From: Triticum aestivum
Taxonomy: Eukaryota > Streptophyta > Magnoliopsida > Poales > Poaceae
DNA: 64,000 nucleotides
Reading direction: 5' to 3'
NCBI RefSeq assembly: GCF_018294505.1
Contig: NC_057802.1
Span: forward strand, 549,782,353 to 549,846,352
Shown: in pieces, positions 36,455 to 48,102 of the stretch
Layout: every line of letters begins with the position of its first letter
How positions within the stretch are numbered: the stretch's first letter is position 1
Notes under the pieces: generated by a model
The model's input: only the letters and a program-made list of their open reading frames with translations
Told to the model about the DNA's origin: nothing
Database searches by the model: none
Position numbers and translations under genes: made by a program

Positions 36455-37310
36455 CACGGGCAAACCGGCAAAGGTTGAGGATGGAGGCAGCGCGGCACCA
36501 GCGGTGTCACGTGAGAACACGATCACCTATGGAGCCATTGGGCCCATTGTGGTTTGGCAGGAAGCAATCACGTCGCACAAAGAGCAGAGGCCGTGGAGCA
36601 GCACGGCAGAGATAACACTAATCGTTTTTACCCAGGTTCGGGCCGCCGTGTGCTTTGGTAGATTGATGGGGGGGGACCATAGTGCTGCAGTGCGCTCGAG
36701 CCCGGCAAGGTCGCCTCGGGAAAAGCAGCTACGCGTGCAAGGGTACAAGAGGGTTCGAATCCTTTCTACAGCCGCCATGGTAAAATGGTAAAATGGTCAT
36801 TATCTGCTGATTAGATAGCCAATAGTGCTATCATACCTAACTCTGGCAGTTGTGACAAAACGCATTAAATACGCCGCTGTACGTCACGTCGTGGATGCAG
36901 CCCGGCAAGCCTTGCCGCGCCGTCTTAGTCATCTTCAATCTGCCTGTGTGACATGCGTCTGGACGGGTGTCACACAGGGATAATCTTCTCTCCAAATGAC
37001 TGCCATGCGCTAAGTGATAGCCACTTAACCACCTGGGGGCTCAACACCGCACCGGTTGGTGAATTGCGTTGCGATGCGGTGCAGCGGTGGAGTCTTGGCG
37101 GGGGAGTGGATCCCCGTTGGTCCCGGCAGGCCTACCTGGGCGCGTTGGCTTCGTCTTCGGGGAGGCCTCGACCTGACCAGGCTCGCCTGCCCGGCAAGGG
37201 AGGTTTCTCCTCTGGCAAAATATTGTCCTTCTGGTTGGTCTTGGTCTTCTTGATCCGCCCTTTGATCACCACTGCAGGATGCTGCTAACGCGGCACTATG
37301 ATCAGAGGCC
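36455..37310. other. GC-rich stretch, no gene assigned
   Basis: Contains text such as 'tttttacccaggttcgggcc' (36627) typical of wheat LTR sequences, but no LTR end, target duplication or conserved ORF was found. The frames at 36504-36791 and 36953-37288 lack recognisable domains. Confidence 0.4.
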
Positions 37311-37860
37311 CTTTAACGAAATTGTGTGCGATGCATTAATCGCAAACGGTGATTAAAAAAACCGTCAAAAGATGCAAAAAGTTTGCGATGAAGGATACAT
37401 CAAACATGGTTCAGATTTTAGTTGCATGTGCGATGCGGGGCATACGGTTCAGTTCAATTAACTGTTTGCGATGAGGCAGAAAAAAAGAAACGGGAAGCCA
37501 GATGAAGGCGTGTGCGATATATGGCATACAGTTCAGTCGGATTAACTGTTTGTGATGAGGCGGAACAATAGAAACGGGCAGCCAGATGAAGGTGTGTGCG
37601 ATTGAGGGCGTACGCTTCAGACGGATGAACTGTTTGTGATTAGGCAACACAACAGAAACGGTCATCCAGATCAACGTGTCTGCGATTGACGGCATACACT
37701 TCACACGCATGAACTGTTTGTGATTAGCCACAACAAACAGAAACAGTTAGACAGATCAACGTGTGTGCGCTAGACGGGCACACATTCTAATTAAAAGAAG
37801 TGTGCGCGATGGTAATAACAAGCGCGTGCGGTTGTTGGAACAAGACGTGTGCTGACATTG
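37311..37860 (-). mobile_element. Right subterminal array of the outer CACTA-type element
   Basis: Five to six units of about 80 bp with 'gtgtgcgat', 'ttcag..ggattaactgtt', 'gtgatgaggc' and 'agaaacgg'. They are reverse-complement relatives of the left array at 29400-29600 (gtttccgttcgt ... cacacagtcaatcc). The terminal TAGTG is missing or unrecognisable, so the right end is truncated or decayed. Confidence 0.55.
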
Positions 37861-37864
37861 CCTA

Positions 37865-38724
37865 TTGCGGTGCACCCTATGGTGCAAACGCCACGTACGT
37901 GGCCGAGAAAGCGTGCCCACGTTACGCCGTCCGGAAATAGTGCCGCACTTAGAAATTATAGAACCGTCAATAAATTTTGAGTCTGCGTCCTGTCACATTC
38001 CAAATTACTACCACGCTATATTTAATTGCAAGCCTACCACGATTCGCACTAGCCCAAGATGGTATACATACTTCAAGGTGAGCACTGACAGTATGTGGTT
38101 CATGCCTTGATATGTTCTTATTGTTCTGCTGTGGCCATAACAGCATCTTGTAATGCCATTTCAGGATTGCATAGGAGCAATAGATGGTACTCATGTCATT
38201 GCTAGAGTGCTGAGGTCACAAGCTGCAAGCCATAATGTGCTTGCTGCGCTATTGACTTTGATCTGAAGTTTACATATGTGTTGGGTGACTGGGAAGGATC
38301 AGCACATGATGTTAACATTTTCAGTGACATCATGAGTCGTCATGATGGCATCAACATGCCCGATGGCAAGTTCTACCTAGGAGATGCTGCCTATGCATGT
38401 CGGCCAGGCGTTCTTCCACCCTTCAGGAAAACTAGGTACAATCTGAACGAGTTCTCTGGTAGAAACTATCCAAGAACTCCTCAGGAACTGTTCAATCTCA
38501 GACACTCCAACCTTAGAGTAACGTTTGAGAGGGAATTTGGAGCTCTGAAGAATAGGTTTAAGATCCAGATCAAAAGCCATTACACCCTTACCCTACCCAG
38601 GTCAAGCTTGTTCTTGCATTCATTTTTAAGAAAAAAATACATACTTACGCTAGCTGCAACATTCAAGAACATGGTTGCATGGGTGGATACTTCTTGCATT
38701 CATTTTTCTAATCCAGAATCTTAA
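37865..38724 (+). pseudogene. PIF/HARBI1-like transposase gene fragment
   Basis: An upstream exon ends SPRWYTYFK at about 38079 with donor gtgagc. The next exon starts after atttcag at 38165 with DCIGAIDGTHVIARV, a classic HARBI1/PIF segment with the first catalytic Asp. A 2-base shift near 38250 leads to the frame 38278-38724 (YVLGDWEGSAHDVNIF, FYLGDAAYACRPGVLPPF with the second Asp, and FEREFGALKNRFKI with the Glu). After 38580 the C-terminus is scrambled. The N-terminal part is missing beyond the CACTA-type array. The catalytic triad is preserved, unlike in the Harbinger copy at 1222. It could be a transposon remnant or a decayed domesticated HARBI1-like host gene. Confidence 0.75.
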
Positions 38725-39969
38725 ACCTATGTTGGGCTGGGCACGGATACCTAAGGGATATGGCTGTGGGTGTGGAGACAATTAGCTGTCGCAGCCACCG
38801 TAAGTATGTAATTTTTCTTTCCAACTTAGCGAAGTATGCGATGTGTTGAATTGGAACATGCTTTTAGAAGATATCTGCATGAGCATTTGTTTCCTACTTG
38901 GCTGGAACAGATTAACTGAGTTATCTGAATTGTTTTCACTGATATTGATCAATTGGATGCCTGATCCATATGTCGTGTATTAAGTTAGATCTTTCTCTAA
39001 AATGGTCAACTTTCGTGGCATTAAATATGATATTGCACATAGTATCTTCAAAATAAAATCTCCAAGCAATATTCATCTATAACGAAAAAATGAGTATGGA
39101 CAATTAGATAAGCGGCGTCATGTGGCCAATGGTACATGTCTTTTCTGTAGGAATTTGCAGACGAGTCAGCATTTTTTATTGATTGTATTGTGGGTCGTAA
39201 TACTTGGGAGATCAAATTCATGTTCCTCTATGCTTTGCTGTTCTGGCTATTTACTGAAAAAAGTGGACCAATGCTTTTGTTAATAAGTTCATTACTTCAG
39301 TTACCTTCTGGAGCTTATGGGTATTTTGCAATAAATTTATTTTTCAGGGAAGTTCTTGGCGAATTTTGAAAAATGTGCTGGTCTTGATGGGGTCTTCTGT
39401 GTGTCAATGAAAGGTAGTTTTCGAAGGCCTGCTCATCTTAAAAAAAAATCTCATGATCTATATAATAACGGTATAGTACAGTACGAAATAAGTTGAATGA
39501 TCATGGCATAATCACAGAATTTTGAGAAATATGCAATGTGGTCACTGAAAATTGCAGTTTGTGGTCAGTGCAGTTCTCATTGTCCGGGTTTTCGACGAAG
39601 GCCAGCATTCACTTAAAATCGCCAGTATTTGTGTTCAATGCTATGTATTCACTGTGCTGCTGAATCAGCAAAACTTCACAATGCTCCCAAACAGGGGCTT
39701 GGGTTTAATTGTTTCCAAAGCTAGACACCTGGACCAGGCACTTAAGGCAAATTGTTCAAGTGGTCAGCTAAATATTTTGGGTTGCTCTTTTGGCTCTGAG
39801 TAATACAGTAATAATATTCTAAGTGTGATGCAAGAACATACTGAATCAAGCGAAAACATGAAAAACATTGGTCCCAAAAAAACCCGAATGGAGACGAGAC
39901 TACACAAGTTCCACATAAATCAATCCAGATAATCATTTTTGGCATAACTCTCATTTCTCATAGATCAAT
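38725..39969. other. Intergenic stretch, no gene seen
   Basis: AT-rich DNA between the HARBI1-like remnant and the last exon of the DUF1618 gene. The open frame 39552-39803 has no recognisable features. Confidence 0.5.
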
Positions 39970-42900
39970 TCAACAAGCTCCTTGATCGCCAGTTTCCGCA
40001 TCCTTCATCTGCTCACCAAGTCGCCTCAGGCTGTGCTCCAAGGTATTCATTACCCTTGGGTTCACAGGCGGCCTTGTTTTGCCGGTCCGTTCGTCCACTT
40101 GCACCCTGGTTGGTTTACCCTCCTTTTTGTGAGTTGGCTTAACAGCTTCTTTTTTAGTCCGTTTGAGTTGTACTGGTGTGCCTGCATCAAAGAGTATATC
40201 GGTCACGTTAATAGGAAAATGGTTAAGAGCAATAACTGATTCATTTTCTTCCATCAACTAGATAAAGCAGCCATGTTGCCAGATACTAGCACAAAGATAA
40301 GACACACAAAAACCTGCAGCTAGAATCACTTGTCCAGGTTGGCTTTGCTGAAACTTCTTACTATTAAAGTAAAACCCAGAGGAACTTAATATCTTATTAA
40401 ACACAACTTCAATATCCCCTCCATAACATAATATAAGACATTTTTTTGACACTATGCCAGGAACAGGTTGAAACACAGACTTTTGGTTACCTATCTCTAG
40501 CTAGCATTACAAGCATGTATAAATGCAATGTATAGTTTCTCTCAACTTGGCAGACTCCACAAACATTAAACGAAACTAGAAGATATGGACTTGTGGCCAT
40601 TATTTACACCGACCCAATCTACAGTAAAAAAAGATGTACTTTGATAAGAAGGGAATCGAGTTGAAGTCCATATTACAACCTGAACTATTTGGTTTGTATA
40701 AGATTCAACCCCAAACTCTAAAACCGTCAAAGTTTCAACCCTGAACTATCAAAACCCGGATATGATTCAACCACGAACCTAGTTCTCGCTGAGTAGGCCA
40801 GGTTTCACTGTTGACCATCCAGTCAGCTAGCCCAATCAGGAGCCAATACTATTGCCTTTTTTAGACAAAATTTGACCAAAGAATAACAGTATCTAGCAAA
40901 TTTTGAAATAATTCACTAAAATCAGGACAAATATGCAGACACTTCTGGAAAAGTAATATACATTTTTGCTGAACAGATATAAAAATGAGCCAAAATTACA
41001 ATACTCCTATCAGACTATGTTTAGCAAAACATTATCCAGAAAATAGAATATCAAGAAAAAAATTGAAATAATTCTGTAAAATCAATAATAATATACTGAC
41101 CATTCTGGAAAATTTCCAGATATTTGTGCTGAACAGATTTGAATAACGTGAAATTACAATTCAGCCACTTTTTTGTCAATTTTTGTCCAAATACGGAAGT
41201 ATCCAGAAAAATTGAAATAATATGTAAAATCAAGACTGATCACTTTAGAAAATTTTCAGATATTTTTGCCAAACATATTTTAAAATGCCCTGAAATTCAA
41301 TACACTGAAATTACAAATTCAGGCCCTTTTTTGGCCAAATTTTGTCCAAAAATGAAACTATCCAAACTTCTGTCAAGAAATAAAAATATACTGGGTATTC
41401 TCGGAAAGTTCTAGATATTTTTTCGAACATATTTAAAAATACTCTAGAAAAAATGTATACTTCAAATATGTATACTTACAATATAAACCATTTTTTGTCC
41501 AATAAATGTATCCAATTTTTTTAAATAATTCTTTAAAATCTGCAATAATTTAATGATCATTCAAGGAAGTTTGAGACATTTTGGCCAAATAAATTTAAAA
41601 ATAACCTGAAATTTATTGTTTTCTGCCTTATTTTAGACCATGTACTGACAATACATCGCTGTAGATTGGGACGGTCAATGGGATCAAACCCGGCATGCAC
41701 TAGCCAAAATCAGGGTCAGGGGATGGTATGATTGAATCCAGGCATGCGCTAGCCAAAATCAGGGTCAGGGGACGGTTTTCAGAGTTTGGGATTGACTTTT
41801 TTACCATCAATTCCCACAATAATTTTGCACAATTTTACAAGAATGGTTGCGCAAAAACACAAGACAAATTCAGCAACCTATTTCTATTGGGTTACCACAG
41901 GACACGTTTAACCAGCTGATATAGAGCTGAACATTCATACGGATAGCCACACACAAAAACATGCAGTCGAGCAGGGTAGCAGTACACAAAAGTCCGTTAC
42001 CTGCACTCTTGCTTAGATATGTGCAGATCTCACTGGTGAGGAAGGCGGGCATGGGATTGATGTTCTTCTGGGCAGCACGTTGTGCAACTCCTAGCAGGAT
42101 TTTGTTCCTCACATTGACAGCAATCAGCATCTCCAATTTTTCCATGCCTTCGGGTTTGATGCTAGAGATGAAGTAGACAATATCGCTGTCATATATGCTT
42201 ATGGTGGGTTTACTCGGGTTTGCCAGCGCCATCCGAAGTTTCTCTAATCTCAGCGTGGCGTCGCTGCCGCTGTCGCTCAGTAGGTCATCGTCATCAATGT
42301 TGCAATGTTCGACTCCAATTTCAGTCAGGCTGCCAGTCTGCAAATGAACCGGATATAGTTTGGATCCAATTGCCAAAGGAGACGACCCCAGTTTTCCCTT
42401 GCTGGCACGGGCAGCGGGATGTCTTGGACTATCACCGGACGCTCCACGAGCACGTCGCAGAGGAGGATGCCGCGCCAGAGGTCCACCCAGGCGACCGTGC
42501 CGCGCTCGCCGCCGAGCCTGATCGTTTTGGCTGTCTCGTGATACCGCTTCTTGCAGACCGGGCTGTCCGGTAGTGGGACGAGCTTGTCCCTCACGAGCTC
42601 GTCCACTGACATGGGCATGGTGATCCAAGCCTCGGAGTCGCACGAATAGGAGCGGTATAGGTGGAGCTGGAATTCCCACCTGATAATGGGCGCGTCGCTG
42701 CTGCTCTCGGTCTCACTCTCATACACCGGGGACCAATTGCTGATGGCGGCGACGGCGTACCAGGCCCCGCTATCGCGGCTGAGGAGGGCGGTTGCGGAGT
42801 CGTGGAAACTTCTGGGGTGCGGGTTGGGGAGCAGGTTCAGCTTATGGGCTCGCGGCCTGTATAAGAAGAAGTCCCACGACTTTACGTCGTCGGGCGCGTT

Positions 42901-43185
42901 GGGGTTGATGGGGATGCGGAGGAGCGCGAGGTCCGCGTCGGTGGCGACGACCCTGGGCGCAGACCGGTGGAAGTCGAGACGGGGACAGTGGACGCACAGG
43001 TAGGAGGGGAGCGGCGGTTGGGTGGCGTGGAAGGTCACCTGGATCGGCAGGCGGCTGCTCGTGGCGCCCCAGGCGGTGGTGGCGTTGGGACGGTTGGCGA
43101 TGTGGCACCGCACTTCGAGGAGGAAGGCCTCGTCGTAGCCGTCGCACTCGGCAAGGGTGGACGGAATCATGGTGGCGGCGGCCAT
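39970..43185 (-). CDS. DUF1618-domain protein gene, four exons, probable internal deletion
   Basis: Grass-specific family of unknown function. Exon 1 starts at the ATG at 43185 (MAAATMIPSTLAECDGYDEA) and runs to about 42341. It carries the family core: DEAFLLEVRCHIANRPN, DADLALLRIPINP, RWEFQLHLYRS, KTIRLGGERGTVAWVDLWRG, LLWQLDPNYIR. Exon 2 is 42337-42001 (SDIVYFISSIKPEGMEKLEM, IAVNVRNKILLGVAQR). Exon 3 is 40496-40314 and exon 4 is 40181-39970, Lys-rich and ending RLGEQMKDAETGDQGAC. Exons 2, 3 and 4 join in phase with GT/AG borders. Exon 2 begins after a good acceptor (ttcatttgcag), yet exon 1 shows no donor. The frame reads into a stop at 42325, and the family segment that normally follows DPNY is absent. 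I infer a deletion that removed the end of exon 1 and most of intron 1. A truncated 287-residue product is possible. Confidence 0.7.
40690..41800. mobile_element. Repeat-rich element in intron 2 of the DUF1618 gene
   Basis: Near its ends, 'caaccccaaactctaaaacc' (about 40708) and the reverse complement of 41773-41797 are inverted copies, suggesting terminal repeats. Inside, about five degenerate AT-rich units of 150-170 bp run from about 40856 to 41640, each with 'tgaaataatt..taaaatca', 'ttctggaaa', 'cagatatttttgc' and 'tgaaattaca'. A direct pair 'tagccaaaatcagggtcagg' lies at 41701 and 41750. Exact ends and target duplication were not found. Confidence 0.5.
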
Positions 43186-43252
43186 CGGGGAAGGAGGGGA
43201 GCTAGGAGAGGTCAGAGCTGGGATGGACCGATGGAGAAGTGGGGTTTGGCCG

Positions 43253-43259
43253 CTATATA
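43253..43259 (-). promoter_or_regulatory. TATA box of the DUF1618 gene
   Basis: TATATAG (minus strand) lies about 70 nt upstream of the ATG at 43185, leaving a short 5' leader of about 40 nt. Position and sequence fit a plant core promoter. Confidence 0.55.
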
Positions 43260-43608
43260 CACCCTCGCGGTTTTCTTTTTGAGATGATTTTGTGGGAAAT
43301 CTAGTGCCACGTGAAAATACATGAATACTTTCTGGTAATGGTAACTGGCAAACGTTCACGAGGGAGAAACTGCCAGCGAACATCCTAACTGTCACATGAT
43401 CTTGATCCTAGCTACGGTGCAGTTTGGATGACTTTTTTACACTCAAAATAGAAAAAATGCCGTGGCATTTTTACAAAAAACCTTCCAAGTTTGTGTCGAT
43501 CTCTCTCAATATCACCACATGGTAGTGGGCCCCACACCCATCACACCCTCCTGCCTTGTCCTTATCTCCAATAGGCACGTTTGTGGGCACTCGTTGTCAT
43601 CCCAACTG

Positions 43609-43672
43609 CTCTCTCTCTCTCTACCCCTCTCTCTCTCTCCCTCCCTCCCTCCCTCCCTCCCTCCCTCCCTCC
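43609..43672. repeat. (CT)n / (CCCT)n microsatellite
   Basis: CT dinucleotides change to CCCT tetranucleotides, about 64 bp in total. Open frames across it encode only Arg/Glu/Gly or Ser/Leu/Pro repeats. Confidence 0.9.
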
Positions 43673-44719
43673 CCACCTCCCCCTTTTCCTCCCCCCATAG
43701 CGGAGCATGGCAAGGGAGGACGGGGGGCATGACTACAACAAAAAACGGGGAGGGGTGTTGTGCGGGGGCTTAATCGACGCCTGCATGCAGTGATGCGGCG
43801 TTGGCGAGGTTGCAAGCAAAGCAAGGGGTAGGTTCATGTGGTGTCCTCCTTGATGAAAGCCCAACACGGAAACTACGATGGCGTCGAGGGATGCTAGAAC
43901 TAGTTATATACCTGCGCTGTTTTGTAGATAGAACGAAATTGCTACACCTACGAACGAGTCTTATGGAAGCTGTCCTACGGAGAGACGTGACGGCCTCTAT
44001 AATGGCATCTTCAGTGGGGGAGGCGCTTATTTAGATACTAGAGAGGAAAATAAATCAGAATATTAGGTTAGTGCCCATGTAAGAGTCGGTGTACCCTACG
44101 CTAGCGCCCATGCATAGGTGTTACACAAAAACAAAATGGAAAATGATTTGATCCGGCTGGCCGGCCGAAGCTTTTGGCCGGTCTCACACGCGTCGCACCA
44201 TCTAATCTAATTCAACGTCTCACATGTCACAGGCCAACCTCGCGCACACGTCCTTTTTTAGGTTGGCCCCGCTTCACACATTTTCACCTGCCGCCCAGTT
44301 CCATCCTTATCCCCTCAGCCCAGCGGTCCCCTTTCCTCCAACTCACATCATCCCTAGTGGCCCCACGAATGCCTGTACCACTCACCACCATGGATATGCC
44401 CCAACACCGCGACCATCAACGGCCGGGGCGAACGCGACTATAGCAGTCACCATGGCCGCGAGCTGCGACTAGCTCGGAGCGACAGCTAGGAACCGCGGTC
44501 GTGGCATGTTGTGATGGCTTCGTCAACGAGTTACAACTAGTAATCTCCATGCTACATGTTCAGTATCGAGAGTTCGAGACTACTAATGATTGGTATGGAT
44601 GTGTAATTTAGACTTGAGAAGCATGAGACAATCATATTTATGTATTATATCAAGTTATTTTGCTAGATATCAGATTTATGTATTATATGAAGTTGTTCTA
44701 TGAAAGAAAGAAAATGACT
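43673..44719. other. Intergenic stretch, no gene seen
   Basis: Upstream of the DUF1618 gene and left of the F-box array. A short open frame at 44174-44472 has no homology that I recognise. Confidence 0.5.
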
Positions 44720-45244
44720 TGTCAAAAATTTCAGACCCACCAAAGAGTGCCAAAGTTTCAGAAATTTCCAAAATTATTTCAGATTTCTACAATGCAAAAC
44801 TGATCGGAATCCCACAAAATTTATCAAAAACAGTTCTTATTCAAAACATACACAATATGCTATATAATATCATCTCTAAAGTGTAAAAGAACATGCAAGC
44901 AAACATTGTAACTCGAACATCATCAGCATGCTCCAAAGTCTAAATTGCAGTAGAAGAAGTCCATGTCCTAGGGCAACATGAGTACTACTATTATCTGTGA
45001 TTAGGCTTCTCTAGTAGCAACTCACAAACGATTATCAGCTAATTACTTCTCAATGAAGTTGGTAACTTGATTGATCATGTTTCGAGGTCTAGGGAACCAG
45101 AGAGCCATCATACCAGTCCTCGAGAAGGGAGACGACTTGTGCATGACCGGAGAGCTCGTCCACAGAATGAATCGGATTGGAAAAACTCGTACTCCTACAT
45201 CATAAATAAAATATAAATTCCTTGCGATCTCTCTTAAGTCCCAG

Positions 45245-46140
45245 AGTGATTTTTTTACTATATCTCGCCCTGTTTTGTATATAAATCAACAACACCAAAC
45301 AGTATACGGCCGAATGATACAGTGTAAAGAAGAGAAGGCTCTCTTACAAAGTGAATCAAAAGATAAAACAAGATACTCATAGCTAGCCTAACACCTCACC
45401 TACGACCGACAGACGATGGCTCCTAGGAGGATGACAACGCAACACATCGCCGTTGCAGAGCCTGAGAACAGACAAGGATTTTCACTCAGAGCCCTAGAAC
45501 ATGAACGAAACCCAGGGCTACACCTTCAAGAAGAGAATAACAACCACGGGCGCCGTCGTTGACGCGCCAAGCATGAAGCTTTGGCTCAGGAACTCGCTAG
45601 TACCACCAGGAGGAGCCCCGGTCAGCACCATAGTGAGAGTTAGGCCAACCACGCTAGATCCGGGCATCAACAAAGCATGCCGGCCGATCTGGAGCACCAC
45701 GCCAAGGAGCACTGCCCAGCAGAGACCCAACCAGGCCTCCACCCACCCTCGCGCCACATGCCAGCCACCAGGCCACAGATCCGGCCAGAGGCCGACCCAC
45801 ACGCCGCCACCAAAGGGCAAGGCCCTTGCAGCCGCCGCACCTCGCCTAGGCTTCAGCACGCCATCACGCCACCACACAGAGGCACGCCGCCGCTTGAAGA
45901 CCCGTCACCGCGCCTCTAGGCCCCACAGCAACCTAGTGCTCTCGCTCAAGGAGCAGTCCCATGGCTTCCCCGAGCCCGCGCGAGACGAAGCAAGGCCCCG
46001 CCGCGACCCACGCCGGCCAACCTTTGCCCGGCGGCGGGGAAGGAATGCCGGAAGGAGGCAGCGTGCTAGGGTTCGCCTCCGGTCGCCCGCGGGGAGTGGG
46101 AAGGGGGGCGGGGGTCTGCTCAGAAATTATCCGATTCTCC
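45245..46140 (-). mobile_element. Probable LINE remnant
   Basis: Read on the minus strand, the GC-rich leader (46140 to about 45520) and the tail ending in 'ttgatttatatacaaaacag' then 'ggcgagatat' resemble 5' leader and 3' tail of grass L1-type LINEs. No endonuclease or RT sequence remains. The plus-strand open frame at 45501-46160 is Pro/Arg-rich and most likely a chance frame of this leader. Confidence 0.4.
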
Positions 46141-47325
46141 CCACTGTCCAAATTGAATAATTGTTTGAAATCCCTTTTTGTACTATATCACTGCAGGAAT
46201 GGTCTTAAGCAAATTTAAGAAAAATAAATTCGATAGTTCTGATAGAGTACTGTTAAGTTCGCACAGTTCACGTAGACAAATGACTTTTCAATACACGAGC
46301 AGCATTTCTTTCACTGAATCACCATCAGCTGGCACACTAGCACTACATGACCTAAAGCTAAAACGCGATCACCTTGAGTTCGGCCAGTTGTTTCCAGCAT
46401 GAGCAGAAAATACAGAATCCTACACCGATAAGCCAGTCCTGCAACTTAGTCATACCTACATAACAACAGTACAATCATGACGGTCAAATACTTAAAGGGC
46501 AGCCCGGTGCATGTAGCTTCCGTTTGCGCAGGGTCCGGGGAAGAGTCCGACCACTTTGGGTCTATAGTACTACGCAGCCTTTCCCTACATTTCTGTAAGA
46601 GACTGTTCTTAACTATCTAGAATATCAAGGCATGCGCAATATGATCTAAGTATCATTGGGGAAACATTCGGCTTACTTACAAGCATGGTATACTTCTTAT
46701 ATAAACTGAAGTAGAACTATTTACAAGAGTATAGTACTAGAAGTCAGAACAGACCTTTGAGCCTTTCACAACTGTTTTCATTACCATCGAAAGTTAACAA
46801 GCTAATAAATTCATGTAACCTGGAAACATTTTTATTTATGAACCTAGTGAATGTGACAATATATAAACTACTGATCTACTAGTGATCAAGTTGAGAAATT
46901 GACTGCACATAAAAGAAAAGCAACATCTGACATGACTAGAGATGCTTATCAATTATAACTTAGCAGTGCATGCTAACAGAGACTGTACTAACTAGGATTT
47001 TGGCGAAGTAGTGGAGGCCTTAGAGCAACGCTAGCAGACCCCGCAAAATCCCGACCCGCAAAACGCGTTTGCAGTTCGACGAAAATCTCATTTGTGGGGC
47101 AAAAACGAGCGCGGCCGATCAGAAACCGTATATGAAACTGCATAATTTGAAAAAGAGTTTCGCGGGAGAAATTGCAACCATAGTACTTCATCACATACTA
47201 CATATACTACATGATCAAACACTACAAACACTAGTTCATACTACATACTACATCAGTACTAGTACTAGAGGGGTGGGGATCTCACGGCGGCATGCTCGCG
47301 GCCATGGATGACGTGGTGGAGGAGC

Positions 47326-48033
47326 TCAATCCTCCTCGTCGGAGCTGCCGAGGTCGATGTACTTCTCCCTCTGCTTGTCGCGGATGCACTGCCACTCGTC
47401 GTCCTTCTCCTTGGCGGGGAGGTTCGCCGCGACTACCTGCTGGAACACGAGGTCTTCGAGCCCCTCGTGGTGGCGCCGGCGCTCCGCCTCCTCGCGCAAG
47501 CTGCGTTCAGCAATGGCGGCCGCGACCGCGTAGACGAAGTCCTCCGGCCTGACGACGCCGTGGCTCCCGATCTCCTCGGGCTCCTGCTTGACGGGGATGA
47601 CCTCGGTCTCCTTCGGCTCCTCCGACCACTCCCTCTTCACGAGGAGAAGGCTCGCGCCGGAAGAGGAAGAGCTCGCGGCGTGGGAAGATCTCGCCGCGGA
47701 GGACGAGCCCGCGGCCGAGGAGGGCGTACGGCCGTGCCGACGGTCGTATCCGTCCGTCTCGTGGACGAGGAAGCTCGGCGGCGGCGAGAGGCCCCGGTTG
47801 GTCCACTTCCTCGCCCACGCTTCCTCGCGCTGTCCGAGCGGACACGCCGCTCGCGCTCGGGGTCGTCGCCCCACCGGAGCTGCTCCCGAATCCGCAGCCG
47901 GAGCTCCACATGCGGCCCCACATGGCGGCTGAAGGCGGAAGGGGCTCGCCGGCGGCGAGAAATGTGATGAGAGGAGTGGGGAACTGCGGAGGGACGCGGC
48001 GGCGGGGGATAGGGTTTCGACCCGCAAACGCAC
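47326..48033 (-). CDS. Uncharacterised ORF inside the Harbinger element
   Basis: A 235-codon open frame, which opens at a GTG rather than an ATG. An ATG near 47927 begins another frame, so the N-terminus is uncertain or frameshifted. The C-terminal half is the credible part: Ser-rich linker, VKREWSEEPKE and VKQEPEE (two psi-K-x-E-like sites that would suit SUMO conjugation), an Ala/Glu/Arg-rich helical region (YAVAAAIAERSLREEAERRR), then EWQCIRDKQREKYIDLGSSDEED to the stop at 47326. Similar VKxEP-containing ORFs recur in grass Harbinger-type elements. The function is unknown and domain identity is not established. Confidence 0.5.
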   Translation of the reverse strand: MRLRVETLSPAAASLRSSPLLSSHFSPPASPFRLQPPCGAACGAPAADSGAAPVGRRPRARAACPLGQREEAWARKWTNRGLSPPPSFLVHETDGYDRRHGRTPSSAAGSSSAARSSHAASSSSSGASLLLVKREWSEEPKETEVIPVKQEPEEIGSHGVVRPEDFVYAVAAAIAERSLREEAERRRHHEGLEDLVFQQVVAANLPAKEKDDEWQCIRDKQREKYIDLGSSDEED

Positions 48034-48102
48034 CGCGAACCCGTAGATATACTGCTTGGGGGCGGGCGGTTTGCGGGCCGCGGTAAATTCTTTTATGTGT
48101 CG

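Noticed and set aside
36953..37288. 111-codon plus frame with a hydrophobic end
   Set aside because: No homology recognised, no promoter or splice context; GC-rich repeat-like DNA.
42686..43287. Plus-strand frames of 100-106 codons opposite DUF1618 exon 1
   Set aside because: Shadows of a GC-rich exon; the minus strand encodes the recognised domain.
45501..46160. 219-codon plus-strand frame
   Set aside because: Pro/Arg/Ala-rich, without domain features; better explained as the complement of a LINE leader.
47308..47967. 219-codon plus-strand frame in the Harbinger element
   Set aside because: Antisense shadow of the minus-strand ORF whose C-terminal half has credible motifs.
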